Positions 34,289-48,901 of a stretch of DNA of 64,000 nucleotides are shown piece by piece. Origin of the DNA: Smittia aterrima (taxonomy: Eukaryota > Arthropoda > Insecta > Diptera > Chironomidae). A program made the translations under genes and the position numbers. A model generated the notes under the pieces. The model saw nothing but the letters and a program-made list of their open reading frames with translations, was not told where the DNA came from and made no database searches. The first letter of the stretch is position 1. Each line of letters begins with the position of its first letter. The DNA is taken from contig CP093831.1 of the NCBI GenBank assembly GCA_033063855.1, positions 23,870,001-23,934,000 on the forward strand. Reading direction: 5' to 3'.

Positions 34289-37200
34289 ATGCTGATGCAA
34301 GTTGGACCTGAAGCAGAGGCGGCCTTGGTAGCCGGACTCGTCGCATGCAATTCACCAGTCGCTGGAACCACACCATCCGTTCAAGCTACACAGGCTCAAG
34401 TAGCCGCTGCTCAGCAACAACAGAAAGACACAACATGGACGAAACTGTTCGTTGGCGGTCTGCCATACCACACGACCGACAAAAGTCTGCGAGAACATTT
34501 CTCTGTATACGGTGATATCGAGGAAGCTGTTGTCATAACTGACCGACAAACGAATAAAAGTCGCGGTTATGGATTTGTAAGTTTTAAGCTCATTTCTCAA
34601 AAGTCTTCAATGCTAACGGTAACTCTCTCCAAATCAGGTTATCATGGGCGATAGATTAAGCGCAGAGCGAGCCTGCAAAGATCCCAATCCGATCATTGAT
34701 GGACGCAAGGCGAACGTTAACCTGGCAATATTAGGAGCTAAACCACGAGGCAATTTAACGCAAGGTAAGATCAGAAAAATGATTTTTTACTAAAAACCAC
34801 TCAAGCGACAAAAAAATCATCGATCAAGAGAAGCGAACGGGGCATTTATTATTATTTTGACTCGATCGTTGTCTTTATGCGCCCTCACGACGCTGATGAT
34901 TGGAACATATGTTTTCCAGTCGCACGGCGATCGTTTTCTACTCCGAACAACCATAACAGTTCGTAGACGTTAAACACCAGCAAAGAGTGAAAAAAAAGAA
35001 GACGATAAACGACAGTCAATGTAAACAGATGATGCTCAGAGACAAAAAGAAGAACTAAACAGTCGGCTGGGGATCTTTTAAAGTCACGTTTCTTTAGCTT
35101 TATTGCCAGCAAGGAAGCTTAGCGTGAATTAACAAAAACAAATTGAACGTTGAAAGATTTGCGTAGATTCGAAATATTTACACGTTGTCCAGAGCTCGCG
35201 ATTGCCACATGAACGAACTTTTTAGATGTTATTGTTACAGTCAATGCTCAGGGGAGAGCTAACGGGCTTTGAAAATCGAATCACTCTGTCTTAGTCTACT
35301 GAAGTTTTGACCCCACGGTCTGTTCTCTCTAAGTCATCGATTGTAGTCGATTTCATTAAAATTGTTGAATGAATTTTTTTCTCATACACATTTTGCTTTA
35401 TTACCCAAACGTTTGTAGTGAAAAGCGATCACGGGAAGAGAAAAAGTTTAATTTCTCATGCATATGTGGGATCAGAAAAGAAGTAAGCGCTAATTATATG
35501 AAACTAAGCTTGCGAGCTCGAATGCGCCGGCTCACTCTTCAACGTTAGCTACAAAGCTCTGTCAAACTTGAACAACTCTTACAATTAAAAGAAGGCAAAG
35601 CGCGTTATTCGAATCATTGGTTTTTATTTATTTACGGGTTGAGGAAAGTTCGACCCCTTTTCCTTGGCGGTCTCTTCTCTTTATCGTCGTCGAATGCATC
35701 GTCCGCCACTCCTTCGTTCTTGACAAATTTTCAACCACATGGAGCATGCAAAAAGAATTAAATTGTCGTCGTGTCGTCTGCTTCGTCGGCGAACCGTGAA
35801 GTCGAAATGGTAATCATCTTTGTTTTTGTCGTTCTGCGTTCCAATCAGAAATAAAATGTAAATTGTTATGGAAATGCTTCAACGTTTTTATGTAAAAAAA
35901 AGAGTTTTATACTTGAAGTCCCAAATTCGACAGCTACACGCTTTTCTCACACACACTCGAGCCTACGAACACCGGGAAGTAAATATTTCCGCATGTAGCA
36001 AACTGAGACTGGTTTCCGGTCAACGCTTAGCTCACTCGCTTGGCTTTTGGGCTGTTCTGGGCTGTCCGTCGTTACACAAGACTTCTCGTTTTGTTGTTCA
36101 ACAAAAGCTAATGAACATGATACGAAAGAAAGTGAGCCTTCCGTTCAATGTGCATCGAGTGGCTGTTTAACAATCCAAAGCGGATGAACGATGGGGTCGC
36201 GTTCCGTCATGTCACAATTCGTTGCTCCCGACGAGATTTCTCGGACCCCTCTTGAATGAGTTGCTAATTGAATAAATGGAAGATCATCATGATTCAAATG
36301 AATGGCACAAGCCAAAGAAATTTTCTTTTCTCTTCTACTCATACTTCGTTAGATCCAAAAAGAAAAGTAATTAGTCTTTTCAATTTTTTGTTTTCGGCTT
36401 CTCTAAGGCTTCACATTGGATGTTGTTTTCGACTGTTGTGAAACTCTATGAGCTCATCAACACACGCAGTTTGATTAGAAAGAAGAAGGCGAATGATGAA
36501 ATCATGTAACGAGCCCATTGGCAATATTGTTTTAGCTTCGAGCATGTTTCCGCTATGAAAGAAAGCTACACAAGTCGAAAATATTCCCCAGCGCGATGTT
36601 GTTTAACGCTTCCAATTAAAACATCCAGATTTTTGACCTCAGGAAGTTTTTTTGTTGTTAATGCTCTCTTGCAACGCAAGTTTATGAAGAAATTGTTACA
36701 ACTAGCGTAGAAATTCAGCTCGAATCTCGAATCTCGACAACACATGTTGGCGCAACTTCACATGTTGCCTTGCGAGATGATTTTCGAGCGCAGAGGCGAT
36801 GAAATGATTTTTTTTTGCGAATGTGATCCACGTATGAGCCATAAAATGTGCCATGATTGTGGTCGGGGAGGGAAGTGAAGTTGAAATGGCTTCATCGCTT
36901 GGGGCTTTTACGTAAATTGATTTTACGACTTAATTTTGGGATTTTCCATCGAAGGATTTTTTAGTTTCTAATTTAATGAAAAGCCCTTCGTTCTTCAACT
37001 TCTCTGCTCGCTTGATTATCAAATAAATTTTCATTAATTTGCATGATAAAAAATTTAGAACCTTAATTAACCATACGATGCTTTCTTCCTTCCGTTTACA
37101 GGATTCCCATTCGCTGCAGCTGCTGCTGGACTGAGAACTGCATATCCCGTCTTACAAAATCAATTTGGGTGAGTGCTCGAAAAAATATTTTTCTTCTCTA

Positions 37201-40200
37201 TTCACTTTCTTTCTCTACGAGTTTTAAATTCTTCTATTTGCTCTCCATTAAAATCATTGAAGTACTTTTTCTTTCAATTAATCGTTTTGCGCAATTTAAT
37301 TAAATGAAAACACCTCAAAATCATTTCTCTCTCTCTCTTTTGCGGTGCTTTTGCATTGGCTTTCGTGGGGACTCGATTTAATTGTCTCGCATCCCAGAAA
37401 TTTCTCGCTTGATTTCTAAACTCAGCTCAATGCGAGAACCTTCATTAGACCTGCTTTTCCATTCCTCTCGAGTAACGAGCCAGGCTAATGAAGCCGCAGC
37501 GGGTATTTATTGACTTAGTTCGACGTGTTTCTCACGATGAAAAGCGAGAAAACATTAACAACACTCAATAATTATTCTCTCGTCTCACAAACTCGCAACT
37601 CGCCACCGCCGCATTTTTCTTTATTTGCGCCGCGTTTAGAAAAACGCGTGAAAATATACAAATCATAGTTGGGACGATGGAAAATATTTGTGATTTCGCG
37701 TCGCTGTGAAAATAAGCAGCGAGTGTCGTTATTTACTCGAGTTCTCCTTAGAGGAAAAACCTCAAACAGACGATTTTAATTCAAACATTGTAACCGATTG
37801 ACGCTGGCACTTACCGTCGAGCGTTCAGACAGGAAATGACGACGAGAGACACTCGAGAGAGAGAATGAACGAAAGAAAAAGGATTAAGCGGCATTGGATT
37901 ACATGACACGGAAAGACAGGGTTCAAAAATTTGTTCTGTTTGCTTTAGTTGTGAACGGAAGCGAGAAAAAAGGTTTCCAAGGCGTTCATTATTCAAATTT
38001 CACATCAAATCTCAAATCCGAGGCTTGTAAATGAACGCGGTAATTTAATGTAAGAGCGATCTAAAAAAACTAAAGAACATTAATCACAAGTGAAGACTCT
38101 CGATGCGCTCGAGATTTTTGTCATCTTAAATTAGATTTGGTTTCTGTTCTCGCTTCTGGTTAATGTACAAAAGCAAAAGGAAATTTTTCATGATGACAAA
38201 AAAAGATGATGCAGATGAGCATTTAGGAATGTTTTGTCTCGTAAGAACGAGACGTGAAGAGACATCGAGATTTAATTATAGACACATTAAGCGAATACTT
38301 GCGACAAGCATCACTTAACGAAATTTTGATTTTTTGTTTCGCTCATTCGATTGATCGATGAGAAGTATAAACGTCGTTTGACAGCACTTGTCTCTTTAAC
38401 TATCGCAAATACTCATCAAATTACTCGAGTTCCTGCCAATAAACGATGAAAAGCCTTCATGCGGAGAAAGTCTGACCTCATTTCCTTCGTCGATGATGAC
38501 ATGCGGTCCACAACGCCGTCAATAATTGTCAACCTAAATTTGTAACACTTTGCGAGATGTCCGGGGAAGCGAAATGCTTTTTTTCTTTCGAGAAACAAGA
38601 TTGCGCGACGTAAAAAATGACTTGGAAAGAATTTCGTTGCCGTTGTCGTTTGCGAGCGATGAAACTCACATCTCCCTCGTTGTGTCTCAGCACCAGCGAA
38701 ACTTGGCAGCTTATCAAGAAGAGAGCTAAATACTCGAAAGACGAAAGACGAAAAAAACTAAAATGTTTAATAATAAATCTCGACACGAGTTTCTCGATTC
38801 AGGGGGACGACTTTAAGATGTTTTTAAGCGAGCATTGACGATGCGCAAGCAGCAAAAGATGAAGATGTCTCATTTTTAGAAAAACGCGCTTTGTGTTAGT
38901 GAATTTTGTTTTCCTCGCTTCTTCAGTTTCTCGCTGATGATCGCGACGAATGAAAAACAAGAAAATAACTTTTCACGTTCACCCGAAAATGTAAAATGAA
39001 AAGAAAACATGTGCAGAGTCGGAGTTTGACGTGATGCTTTGTCGACATTGCGAACCTTCGACTGTCCTGTTAAAAACGAAATTTATTTGTTTCATGAAAA
39101 GGAATCTGTTTCTCGGAGCGACACTTGCTACTCGCAAATCACCCGGAAGATCTCTGTCGAGTCAATTTTAAAAGCTAGGAAACCAAAACAACGAAATTAT
39201 TCTCTCGCCCTAATTGAGACGAATAAATTTCGTTAAGAATTTACGTGGTCGAAGGAAGAAATTAATCTTTTAGTCAACATTTGACTCATCATTTTAAAAT
39301 TCCAATAAAGCCAAAAAGAATAGCGGTCAACTAATTGAGGTTACGGGATCACTCTGAGGTTAAGCTCTTTCGTGGAACTGTTATTTCAAAATAAAACTAT
39401 TCGAGAAACTCTAAGAATAATATTGACGATGATTTTACTTAGTCTACGTCGAAAATGATTTCAATTTCCAAAGCTCGTGTGAATTTAATTACTCAACGTA
39501 TCAGAAAAAAGAAATTTTTTGCGCGAATTTATTTCCATAACTTAACTTAACACATTCTTCGTTTCGTTTCCGCTTTTTCGATAGAATTAAAAAACATTTT
39601 TCTGTGTTTTTTGTTTCCAATGAATTTCAAATTGTGATAGCTGGCATTGAGTGGCGAACGAAAATTACAGGAAAACTGTAAAACTCGAAAAAAAAAACAC
39701 GAAACGTTGTTACCGGTGAATGACAAAGGTTCTCATTGACATTGTCGCGCAGGAGAATTGTGTGGGCAACTGTCTAATTCGTGCTCTATGCTCTAATTAT
39801 GACGAAATAATTCAACTTTCAATGTGCGAATGAAGTTTATGAACCATGAACGATTGCGTTTCATTTGGAAATCGTTTCTTGCGAGTTTGCTTATCATTGA
39901 AATTCTTCGAGGGAAACTCACTCACTCGCTTTGATTTGAAATCATTAATCGGATTCTTTCTTGTTGATTAGGTAACGATTACGATTCGAATCTATTTTCG
40001 TGCTGGGGCCAAAATATTTCTCAAATCGTCATCGCGACGAAATTCCTCTCGGCCACCATTCTCGATCGAAGTGTTCTTGAATATTTAGGTAAATACGTTG
40101 CGTGATGTGACGAGTGTTGAATTTGAAGAGTTCTTTTGATTACCGCAACAGTCTTTTGTTGGTCTTGTGCGGGTTGGTTGTTTGTTGAAGCAAAAAGGAT

Positions 40201-43200
40201 GAAGAGATATTGATTGAACATCACGTTTTTCCGGGTCTTTGCTGTGTGAAGTTTTCTTTCTTTTCTTTCAAGTGTTCTTTTGAGATTCTAAAACGATCTC
40301 TTTCACATTTTCGTTCTCCTCCACTCGTTGTGATCTAAATTCTCATCCATCTAAGACAACTTCCGCGGTGTTTTCGCTCATGCACATGCATACAGACAAA
40401 TACTTGAGAAGACATCGAGCAGATGAGTTTAATGGCTCACTCGCCTAAAAATAGATTCATCATCTTCACTTAATCCTTTTACTTCTCAAACTTTCCGTGA
40501 ATCATTGAGAGAAGTATTTCGTTTCAATCGTCAACACTCCGCCTACCTTACTCGTGTCGACATGATTACAAACAATGAAAGAGAAGCTTACGACTTGATG
40601 ATTTTAAATAAAAGAAAAAGATTTAATTCGAGGCGTCAATTGAACAATAGACGAATCGTCTTAAGTTGCAAGTTTCTCGCCATTTCCAAAACAAAAGATT
40701 TCATTTTTATCATTCGACTCGAGTCTTGTTTTGTTTGTTAAGTTCTCTCGATTGTTTTTCTCACGTCATGCGCGAAAAATGCCAGACCTGCGCGAATCAC
40801 GATTGGTTGAGAGAATTCAAATAGAAATCCGAAGTCGACAAACGGAAAACTTTAAAGTCTAATTCTTTAAATTGAGAATTCCATCGACACCACCTGGCTT
40901 TGTCATGGGAAAATGTTCATTTGCTTTCTTATCACAACATGAATTTCATTTAATTTCTAATATGCGGGACATGTTTGTCGTGATAAAGCAGAATTCTCGA
41001 GCTGCTTGTTGAATGGTGTCGTGTTTAACAACGTCACTCTCTATAATGTTTAACTCCCTCGCCTCGCCACCCTATTTGAGCTTTTAATTATTCATAAGTT
41101 TTCCTTCAACTTCTTTTTTTCATCGCTTTCCTTCGGTGAAAGACGAAGAAGGATTCGAAATTGGATTTGTTTGATTGATGACAGTTGTAAGTGAAATGAA
41201 GTTTCAACTTTTCCCTTCGAATAATAAATTAATCAACTCCGTGATCTCTTCTTTTGATTAAATTTGTTTGCCGACGGAAAACTTTAATGTCTCTATCTCC
41301 CTCTCTCTCTCACTTATCGGATGCGAGTAAATCTCAAGAAATTATAATGCTCAAGCAAATGTTGGTCAGAAAATCATTAGAACGCTTAATCGCGTGATGT
41401 CAACTGTTCCAATTTCCAGCTAATGTCTCACATGCCCCGTTCACTTCGACGCGTGACTTCTGAATCACTTTTCCAACTCATGACAGTGCGATTTGAAGCG
41501 ATCATTAGAGCGAGCCATCGAGGGAAAAGCAAAGTTTTTTTTTCGCTATTCCGCAGATACAGAAAAATGTCGGTAATTATCTTTAATGGAGTCCATTTAC
41601 ATTGCGACGTTTGTCGATGTTTGTGTTCTAGCTGAAAACTTCGGTTTTTATATTTCGTTAAAACGCGAAATGGTTTCATTTTTCAAAGCGCAGTCGAAAT
41701 CTAATTGAAATTTATTCTTTGAAAGCCGCCAACGCAAAGAACATCGACATGGCAATAGTTTTTCATTTCGCTTCGTTTGCATTGTCGTTTTTCAAAAAAA
41801 CGTTGCCTATCCAAGGCAAGTGGAAGGAAAGCGGTAATTATCATTAAATGAACTCAACTGTCCATCATTATCGGGAGGGAGAGAGATTGAGCGTTCGTGG
41901 CGTGTAAAGCGAAAATAGAAACTGAAAAGAAAAACACAAAACACCAATAAATTATTCAAATCAATAAACATATGTGAGCAAGCATTGTAGACCTTCCGAA
42001 ACATGCTTCAACGTTTCTTTCTACTCGACTTAATCAATATTTCACATTGTTTACCCCAATGACCACAAAAGCTTCGATCGATCGACATCGTCGTCGCGCT
42101 TTGTTCCGTTCACATCGCCCGGGACTGATATCGGTTGTTAATGTTATTTCTTATTTGGGAGGAGTGAGAGCCTCTAACAATTATCCGAGCGAGGTGACTA
42201 GTCAATTTCGATCGAGAATATTGAACTCTCTTTCGCTCCTGCTGCACGCTAATGACGTCAAGCTTGACTAGAAGTTCACTTTTGGGATCGATAGGACTTG
42301 ACATGTCGTATGTGGGAAATAGGCTAATGACGAGCGGTGGGAGTTTAGACATGACAAATGAGAGCCATGCACAAGGGACGAGAACGAATTACTTAGTAAA
42401 CTTCATGAAGTAGTCCATTACGATATTCAATGCAAATTAAAAAAGTTACCACCACAAGTCGGTCTTCAAGCAATTTCTCCTTCAAATGCGCATTTCATTA
42501 ACTTCTGATCTCATCTGAATTTTGATTTGAATTGTGTTTTATTTTACTTTTTCCTTTTGTTTGTATTTGTTGGCATTTTTTTCATAGAGAGCCTCAGTTT
42601 TTTCAGTGTAATTACAAACAAACATTTTTTTGATTTTGAAAGCAGACAAATTTTGAATATTAAACAATTTTAGAATTTACCAACAATTTGATCGAATTTT
42701 TCTTGGAAAGATTTTACTCACTAATTTACTCTTAACTCTCTTTTTTATATGTTTCGGTTGGTTGTGTGGTCTGAAAAATAAACAAACAAAAAAAATACTT
42801 GAACTTGAATGTTGAATTGATCTAAAAAAGTGTGCCACAATCGTATATCTATGGATCACCGTATTTGGGAGCCGCTGCAAGCCAGAACCAAGCAGCATCG
42901 GCAGGCTTGGCAATGCAACTTCCGGCCGCCACTCAGTTGAGTCACGCCGCTGCTCTGGCTGCTGCCACGAGCCAATTTTACGAGTATCAGGTGAGTTTTT
43001 CTTTTTACCAACTTTTTGGGTTTTCTTGGATTTTCTTTAGTTTTTTTAATTTTTTTTCTCAACACAATTTAATTCCGCCGTCGAATTCTCTTTAGAAATG
43101 AACTCCTCTCTCAACTCTTTCGGGATTGCATCATAGAACTTTGTGTTATTAACTTTCATTTCTTTCTATCATTACAGAATGCGTTAGCAGCCACGGCCGC

Positions 43201-43478
43201 ACCTTTCCAGGGACAATACGGAGGATTTGAAGCTTATCCTTATGCAACAGCAGCAACAGGTGAGATTCCTCATGAGAAAGCTTCACTATCAAACCATAAA
43301 AGTTAACGAAAATTATTCTTATTGTCAAGCTGGAACAGGAGCAAGTACTGGCTACATGACTCCTTACGGAACTTACGCAACGTTGCCACAACAAGGCGCA
43401 TTCAATGGCCTGACTAACTTACCTTATCAAAACGCAGCTGCTGCCAACGCAAGCTTGCAAGAAGCTCGTCTTCAATAA
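34289..43478 (+). CDS. RBM24/RBM38-type single-RRM RNA-binding protein
   Basis: Exons 34289-34576, 34638-34764, 37102-37168, 42831-42990, 43178-43259 and 43330-43478 join in frame to 290 aa. A 50-residue Ala/Gln-rich leader precedes one RRM (about 51-125) with RNP2 LFVGGL and RNP1 SRGYGFVIM. The stretch KLFVGGLPYHTTDKSLREHF...DIEEAVVITDRQT and ERACKDPNPIIDGRKANVNLA is nearly identical to vertebrate RBM24/RBM38, which bind U/GU-rich 3' UTRs and splice sites. The C-terminus is Ala/Gln/Tyr-rich (SQFYEYQ, GGFEAYPYATA), probably disordered. Introns 2 (2.3 kb) and 3 (5.7 kb) are far longer than the roughly 60-bp introns typical of this window. No other gene was recognised inside them. The ATG follows a 20-nt 5' UTR piece after the acceptor, and an in-frame stop upstream supports it. 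Confidence 0.92.
37169..42830. other. Intron 3 of the RBM24/38-like gene
   Basis: 5.66 kb of AT-rich sequence. Open frames up to about 85 codons are scattered without recognisable similarity. The acceptor side (CTAAAAAAG at 42822-42830) has an A-rich rather than pyrimidine-rich run, so the splice position, set by the RRM-protein frame, deserves checking against cDNA. No nested gene or known repeat was identified. Confidence 0.5.
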
Positions 43479-46400
43479 TGGTAACTAAAGCATCGACGAC
43501 AACACAGCAACGCCTCATCACTCTTCTCATCTTAGACTCTTTGATCTTTGAACAGGGATTGAAATGTCAGCTTATTGCTTAACTGATTAAAGACGATGAA
43601 ACACGCACAATCCCATCAAACAATTCTTCTTTGTTTAAGTAGATAAATTTCTCTTAATAATTTATTATCGAATATTTCTTATTGAGAATCGCGGAATTTT
43701 CCACGTTCATTGCGAGCTCAGTGAGTGTGGAGCTTCTCGCAAATTAATCTTCTTCTTATACACATTTTATTGAAGCGTCTAATTATCGCCTATTAACTAT
43801 TTATGATTAATTGTTAGGTAACACGGAATACGATTTTTAATTTCATATTTCCCAAAAAAACGAAACAAACGCGTTCGATTTCTATTTCTTTCTCGTCTTC
43901 ATCATTTTTCTTTTTTCTGTTTTGCGAAAGAAGCATTTTAAATGGGGCTCGTCGATGAATCTTTCAATGAGAACTTTGTCGATGAAAACTATTTGAATTG
44001 TCTCGCAATACTGCGCAATTGTACTTAACATGATGGAAAGATTTATCTACGCAAAGACAATCTCGTTCGGTGAACAAATCGTTATCTGTGTTTACTTGAA
44101 CAAGATTTAATATTAGTTGATTAGGAATTACCATTAAAAATCTAGTTGTTAGAATTTATAAAGAAACAATGGAGACAATGACTAAATCTCACCTTAAAGC
44201 TCAATTAAACTTTTTTACGGTTAAGAGAGAGAAAGATGACAAAGCTTCTTCTTGTCACTTTAAGCGTCTCAAATCTCAAATTCAATCAAACTACGAGAGG
44301 AGACGCAACCAAAGAAACTTTCTTTTGGCACTTGGTCGAGTTCTGAAGGGACGAGAGAGAAAGGAATTATTGTCCAAGCTCAGTGCAAATGTTTAATGAT
44401 AGATTTATAAATAATTTCTTGCTGCAATTAAATGAACATGAATGAAAAAAAAGGCAAATGAGATGGCGCTGCTAGTCAGACGAAATCTTTTTCACTTTGC
44501 GATCAAACGCAAATCGAGTTGTGACTAACATCAGCATCAGAAAAGTTTCATAAGTTTACGATATTATTTAGTTTAAGCGATAAATTATTTCAACGATATT
44601 TCAAATTTACTTAGATTCTTGAAACCAAAGCAGCTCGTTTTCCTTTCGCAATCCGGTTCTACGTTCATCCAATCTCCATTCAACTCTTTTTCTCTTCTTC
44701 TCGCGCGATATTGAAACTTCATCGATTAAAAGGAAATTTTTACAATGATAAAGAAACGAGAGACTTTTCTCTCGCTCACACCAAAAATCTAGTCAACTTT
44801 ATTTCATCAATTATTTGTTTGTTTTGTTTATGTAGTTAATTAGAGGAGAAGGTAAAAATGAAGAAGGAGAACTGTAAGACCGCGGATGAAACTTCACTTT
44901 CTTGTACTTACTTGCAATGGTTAAGTTCCCAGTTCAAACTTTTAATTCCTTTAACCGATAATCTAAGAAGATCGAGAGATATTTTGAAATCACTTGGACG
45001 AACGAAAAAAAAAACTTAAAGACTTTAACTTGTAAGTTTGCTTCTTTGACAACCTTCGTCCTAATTGTTACGCGAGAAGAAAAATAAATAAAATTCCCTG
45101 ACGCGCATATCACGAAACCTTTTCCGCTCAGACGAATAATTTCCACAGATATTCTTTCGCTTCATATCATAGAAACCTAAAGAAGTTTTGTTTCTATTCA
45201 AGTTTCAAATTTGTCTCGACGTTAAATTTTGGCACAAGGAAAACGAATCAATAAATCGATCAAACCAATGTTAACAATTTTTAATATGAAATGAAAGAAA
45301 AATTCTTAACGATTCTTTATAAGATTTAAGACTTTTATACACAAAAGAAAAGAAAATATTTTAGATGTTTAAGATGATGATACAAAGAACCACCAAAATG
45401 ATAATTTTGATCTGATATGGACATCGGCCTTGTGAGGCGAGATAAGGAGAACGTCCGATACTCAATGAAATGCACAGATTTAATAACAGCACTTGTTCAA
45501 AGATGAATCGATTTTTAATCTTTCTGAGAAGATAACTTGCAGTTTGGTGGATATTTGATCTCGCGGTGAAGTAACACTCTCGATCTGCGCTCGCGAATAA
45601 TGATCAACCATTAGATAGTTAAATTAATAAAATTTTTGAAACGAGGATTTTTGTAGGAAGTTAACCAGGTTGATCAGGTTAACGTTGAATCAAGTGACAT
45701 CAAGTGCATGATATTTACACGACAAAAGAAATCACATATTTCTATATATTTTAATAAATGATGATGATAAGGTTAATGAACAAAATTGCGCAAAAAAAAA
45801 TTGAAGAAAAAAATGAATAAGAAAATATTTTTGTAGATGTTAAGAAGTGAATACACAACAATACTTAACTATTCTAAACCAAGAAGAAACGATCATTGGA
45901 GATATGAAGAACTTATTTTCATTATTATACAATTACAATCATAATTATCAAACTTAAACTTATTTAAATACAATTTAATTATTTATAATGACAACAAGGA
46001 TAAGAAAGAAAAAGAAAAATTGTTCAGCTCTCGATCATCGTTCACACGAAAAATGAAACAATAAAAATATTATAAAGAAAATGTGGAAAATCTTTTTATT
46101 TTTATTTCAGTGTAGGACTGGGAAAAGCAAGCAACAGTTCGGTGATAAAAGTTTACGAGATATTTCGGAAAATTTATGATCATCGTTTGGAACGAAAGTG
46201 ATCGTTTATCTGAAGTTTAATTAAGAACGAAAAGCATTTGAGTTTTAAAATTGTTTTGGAAAAGGTTTCTTTATTATAAAAAGTTAATTTTCTTGAGCGA
46301 TATTTGACGCCTTGGTTTTACTTTTCAGATAAATTCGTTTTTCGTGAGAAACTTTCTATCAAATAACATCAACTAAAAATATATTTTTATAAGAAATGAA

Positions 46401-46741
46401 GTTGTTCTCTCCTTAGAAATCAAGAGTCGGGGTCAAGGAATAGTGAAAACATTGCGGCAATCCCAATCAATATTCATCGTTTTGTCAAATCAAACGTAAG
46501 ATGCGAAAATTTATTGTTTTGATCACGAGAATAAAATTACTAATTATAGAATCGTATAGATAAACGTCATCAAATTTAAGCCATTTCTAAGAATATTTGA
46601 GCTCAAGGAATGTCATAAATTGTATTTCGTGTAGAAAGACCGAGAAATTTAATCCTAGTTTGCTCAAACCCGCATTAAAAGTTCAATAAAAGGATCTAAA
46701 CGCATCGTTTTTGACACCGCCAACGGATCTCAGGCAACAAA
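43479..46741. other. Intergenic, RBM24/38-like 3' UTR then spacer
   Basis: The first kilobase or more is probably the 3' UTR of the RNA-binding protein gene. From about 45.2 to 46.7 kb it is strongly A/T-rich with no supported coding exon. The last 60 bp before 46742 form the short 5' flank of the lectin gene. Confidence 0.5.
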
Positions 46742-47301
46742 ATGTTTGCAAAATTTCTGGTGATATTCGTTGTATTATCAATTAATCAGATTCGTGCTCA
46801 TGACGAAATTGTTTTTGTGAGGCTTGGGTCGTATGGTATATTCGATTTCGCTTTTTGACTTAGATAATTGCAAATGTTTTTCTTTTAGAAATGCTTGGTA
46901 ACGGAACGGTCAAGACTTATTTTGTATCAAGATTCTTAAAGTCGAACTGGGTTAACACGAAATCAATTTGCATCGCTTATGGAATGGACACAGTTTCACT
47001 TGAAACTAAGGAAGAGGAAACAGAGTTCATAAGAATATGTCAGGTAAACGCAGTTTGGTTTGAAGATCCAGTAACGCACATCGGCGGAGCTGCATTAGCT
47101 CTCAGTAATCCGAATGCTTGGTACTGGGTTAACTCGGGAAAACCCATTGACTACACTCTAAATTGGTCACGAGGTCAACCAGATAATAAATTAGTTCACG
47201 AACACTGTTTAGCATTTGGAAGGCATTTCTTCTTTCACGATGTCACCTGCAATAACAATAATCAAGTCAAGTTTGTCTGCCAGAGAATCGAATTTAAATG
47301 A
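46742..47301 (+). CDS. Secreted C-type lectin-like protein, QPD type
   Basis: Exons 46742-46835 and 46889-47301 (53-bp intron), 168 aa. Signal peptide of about 19 residues (MFAKFLVIFVVLSINQIRA). Single C-type lectin domain from about residue 38 with the core Cys positions in SICIAYG, EHCLAFG, VTCNNN and VKFVCQ, the long-loop motif WSRGQPDN and a WYWVN strand. QPD in the loop predicts galactose-type calcium-dependent binding in this family. The second site has HDVTCN in place of the usual WND, so calcium binding may be altered. Insect lectins of this kind act in pathogen agglutination or cell recognition; the role here is unknown. AATAAA at 47365-47370. I chose the donor at 46836 because only it keeps frame. 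Confidence 0.88.
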
Positions 47302-48901
47302 AGACTTTAGACCTGAAATTTTCCCTGAATTAGAGTTCTAAAGAAGAAAACTAAAAGAAAAGAGAATAAAATAACAGAAAGCTTCAGAGTTTATTTGGAA
47401 CATTTAAAAAGAAAATTGGTTTGGAAATGATTTCTTCATCATCAAGAAAATAATTTATTGTGCGATGCTTGTCGCTTGTTTTTATTTTTCAGATTTCATT
47501 TCATTGTCGGCAAATGTGTTTGGAAAAATTTATTTAATCACGAGTCGTCTCTCAACTATTTTTAACCTTCGCGGAGTTTTTCTACTGACTAGAAGAATGT
47601 GAAGACAAAATTTGAAGACAATTTAAGGCAACGACAAGTTCCCAAGAAAAGTAAATGGAACAAAGTCGATCATTTGCTTTAAAAATCTCTTTGACATTTT
47701 AAGTTTTGTCTCATGAAAATTTTAATTAAGACGATTTTCTCCGAAATGTTTTCGTCCAACGTGAGTTCATTGAAACGAATTGTCGCATTTAATTTCTTTA
47801 GAGTGAGACTATAAATAGAAAATAAAGTTGTTGCTACCGAAGCAGAGAGAATTAGGTGATTGATTAAAATGAAGACTTCCAAGTGTTGATACGTTTAAAA
47901 AATTCATGGCAACACATTAATTAACGCCAAAAAAATCAATTTTCATAAATCTATTCCGAGAATCAAATATTCCATGAATTAGTCAGTCAAGAAATTTGTT
48001 GATGACACGAAACGAAATGTTTGACTTATTTTCCACATTCGAGTTCCACCTTCACCTGTGATTGAATTTTGATGAGCCTTAAAAATAAATCCATGCCACG
48101 AAAGGTTAAATGTTCCAGCTTTGGCTGATTATCAATCGAGAAAGTCTCGACTTAAAAAAGCTTCTTCTTATCTACGATTGAAGTCTCTTAGAAAAAAAAA
48201 ATAAAAGTAGACAATCCAATGATAACAAGAAAGAATGAAAATGTGTTGCGCAAGTCAATGTTTCCACGCCCACACATTCACTTCGTATCAAAAGAAACAT
48301 TTTTTTTTCTAAAATGCGTTCGTGCATCAAAAAATTTCCGTGTTCATTCTTTTCGATTCTATTTTGGGAGTAAATAATTATGAGAATCAAAACATCGGGA
48401 AATGTTTCCACACTTCATTAAATCGATCAACGCCGTTCGGCAATATTCAATTTCCCTTACAATCCGTTAACGAGGTAATGAACTTTAAAGTTTGATGAAG
48501 GTTTTTGAAGTCGTTTCATGATAAACTTAAAGAAGTTGAAGTAGTTTGATTGTGGAAATTAAGAGTTCAAGCATTTATGAGTTTTCGTGAAATATTTGAA
48601 AGATTTTCATCTTCACCAAAATGAGCTTTCGAGAGCAACTCACACACGCGTTATTTCGATGAATAATTGAGAGAAATGTAGAAAAAAAGACATCGTCATG
48701 AAAAATGATGATTGAGATCTTGACACTACACAGGAAAAAAATGTTTTTTGTTATCACTTTTGTTGAATATTAAATTAAAATTCTAAATGAAAAAATCTTT
48801 TGGATTGAAGACTTTTATTCTCAGAAAAAAATTGATTCTCTTTTGCTCTTTTCTGACAAGATTTTCATTTTCTTACTTTATCTCGTGCGATTCAGAAGCG
48901 A
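47302..48901. other. Intergenic between lectin and orphan secreted protein
   Basis: Contains the lectin 3' UTR (poly(A) signal at 47365) and about 1.5 kb of AT-rich spacer. Frames at 47679-47882 and 48172-48411 on the minus strand are not supported. Confidence 0.5.
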
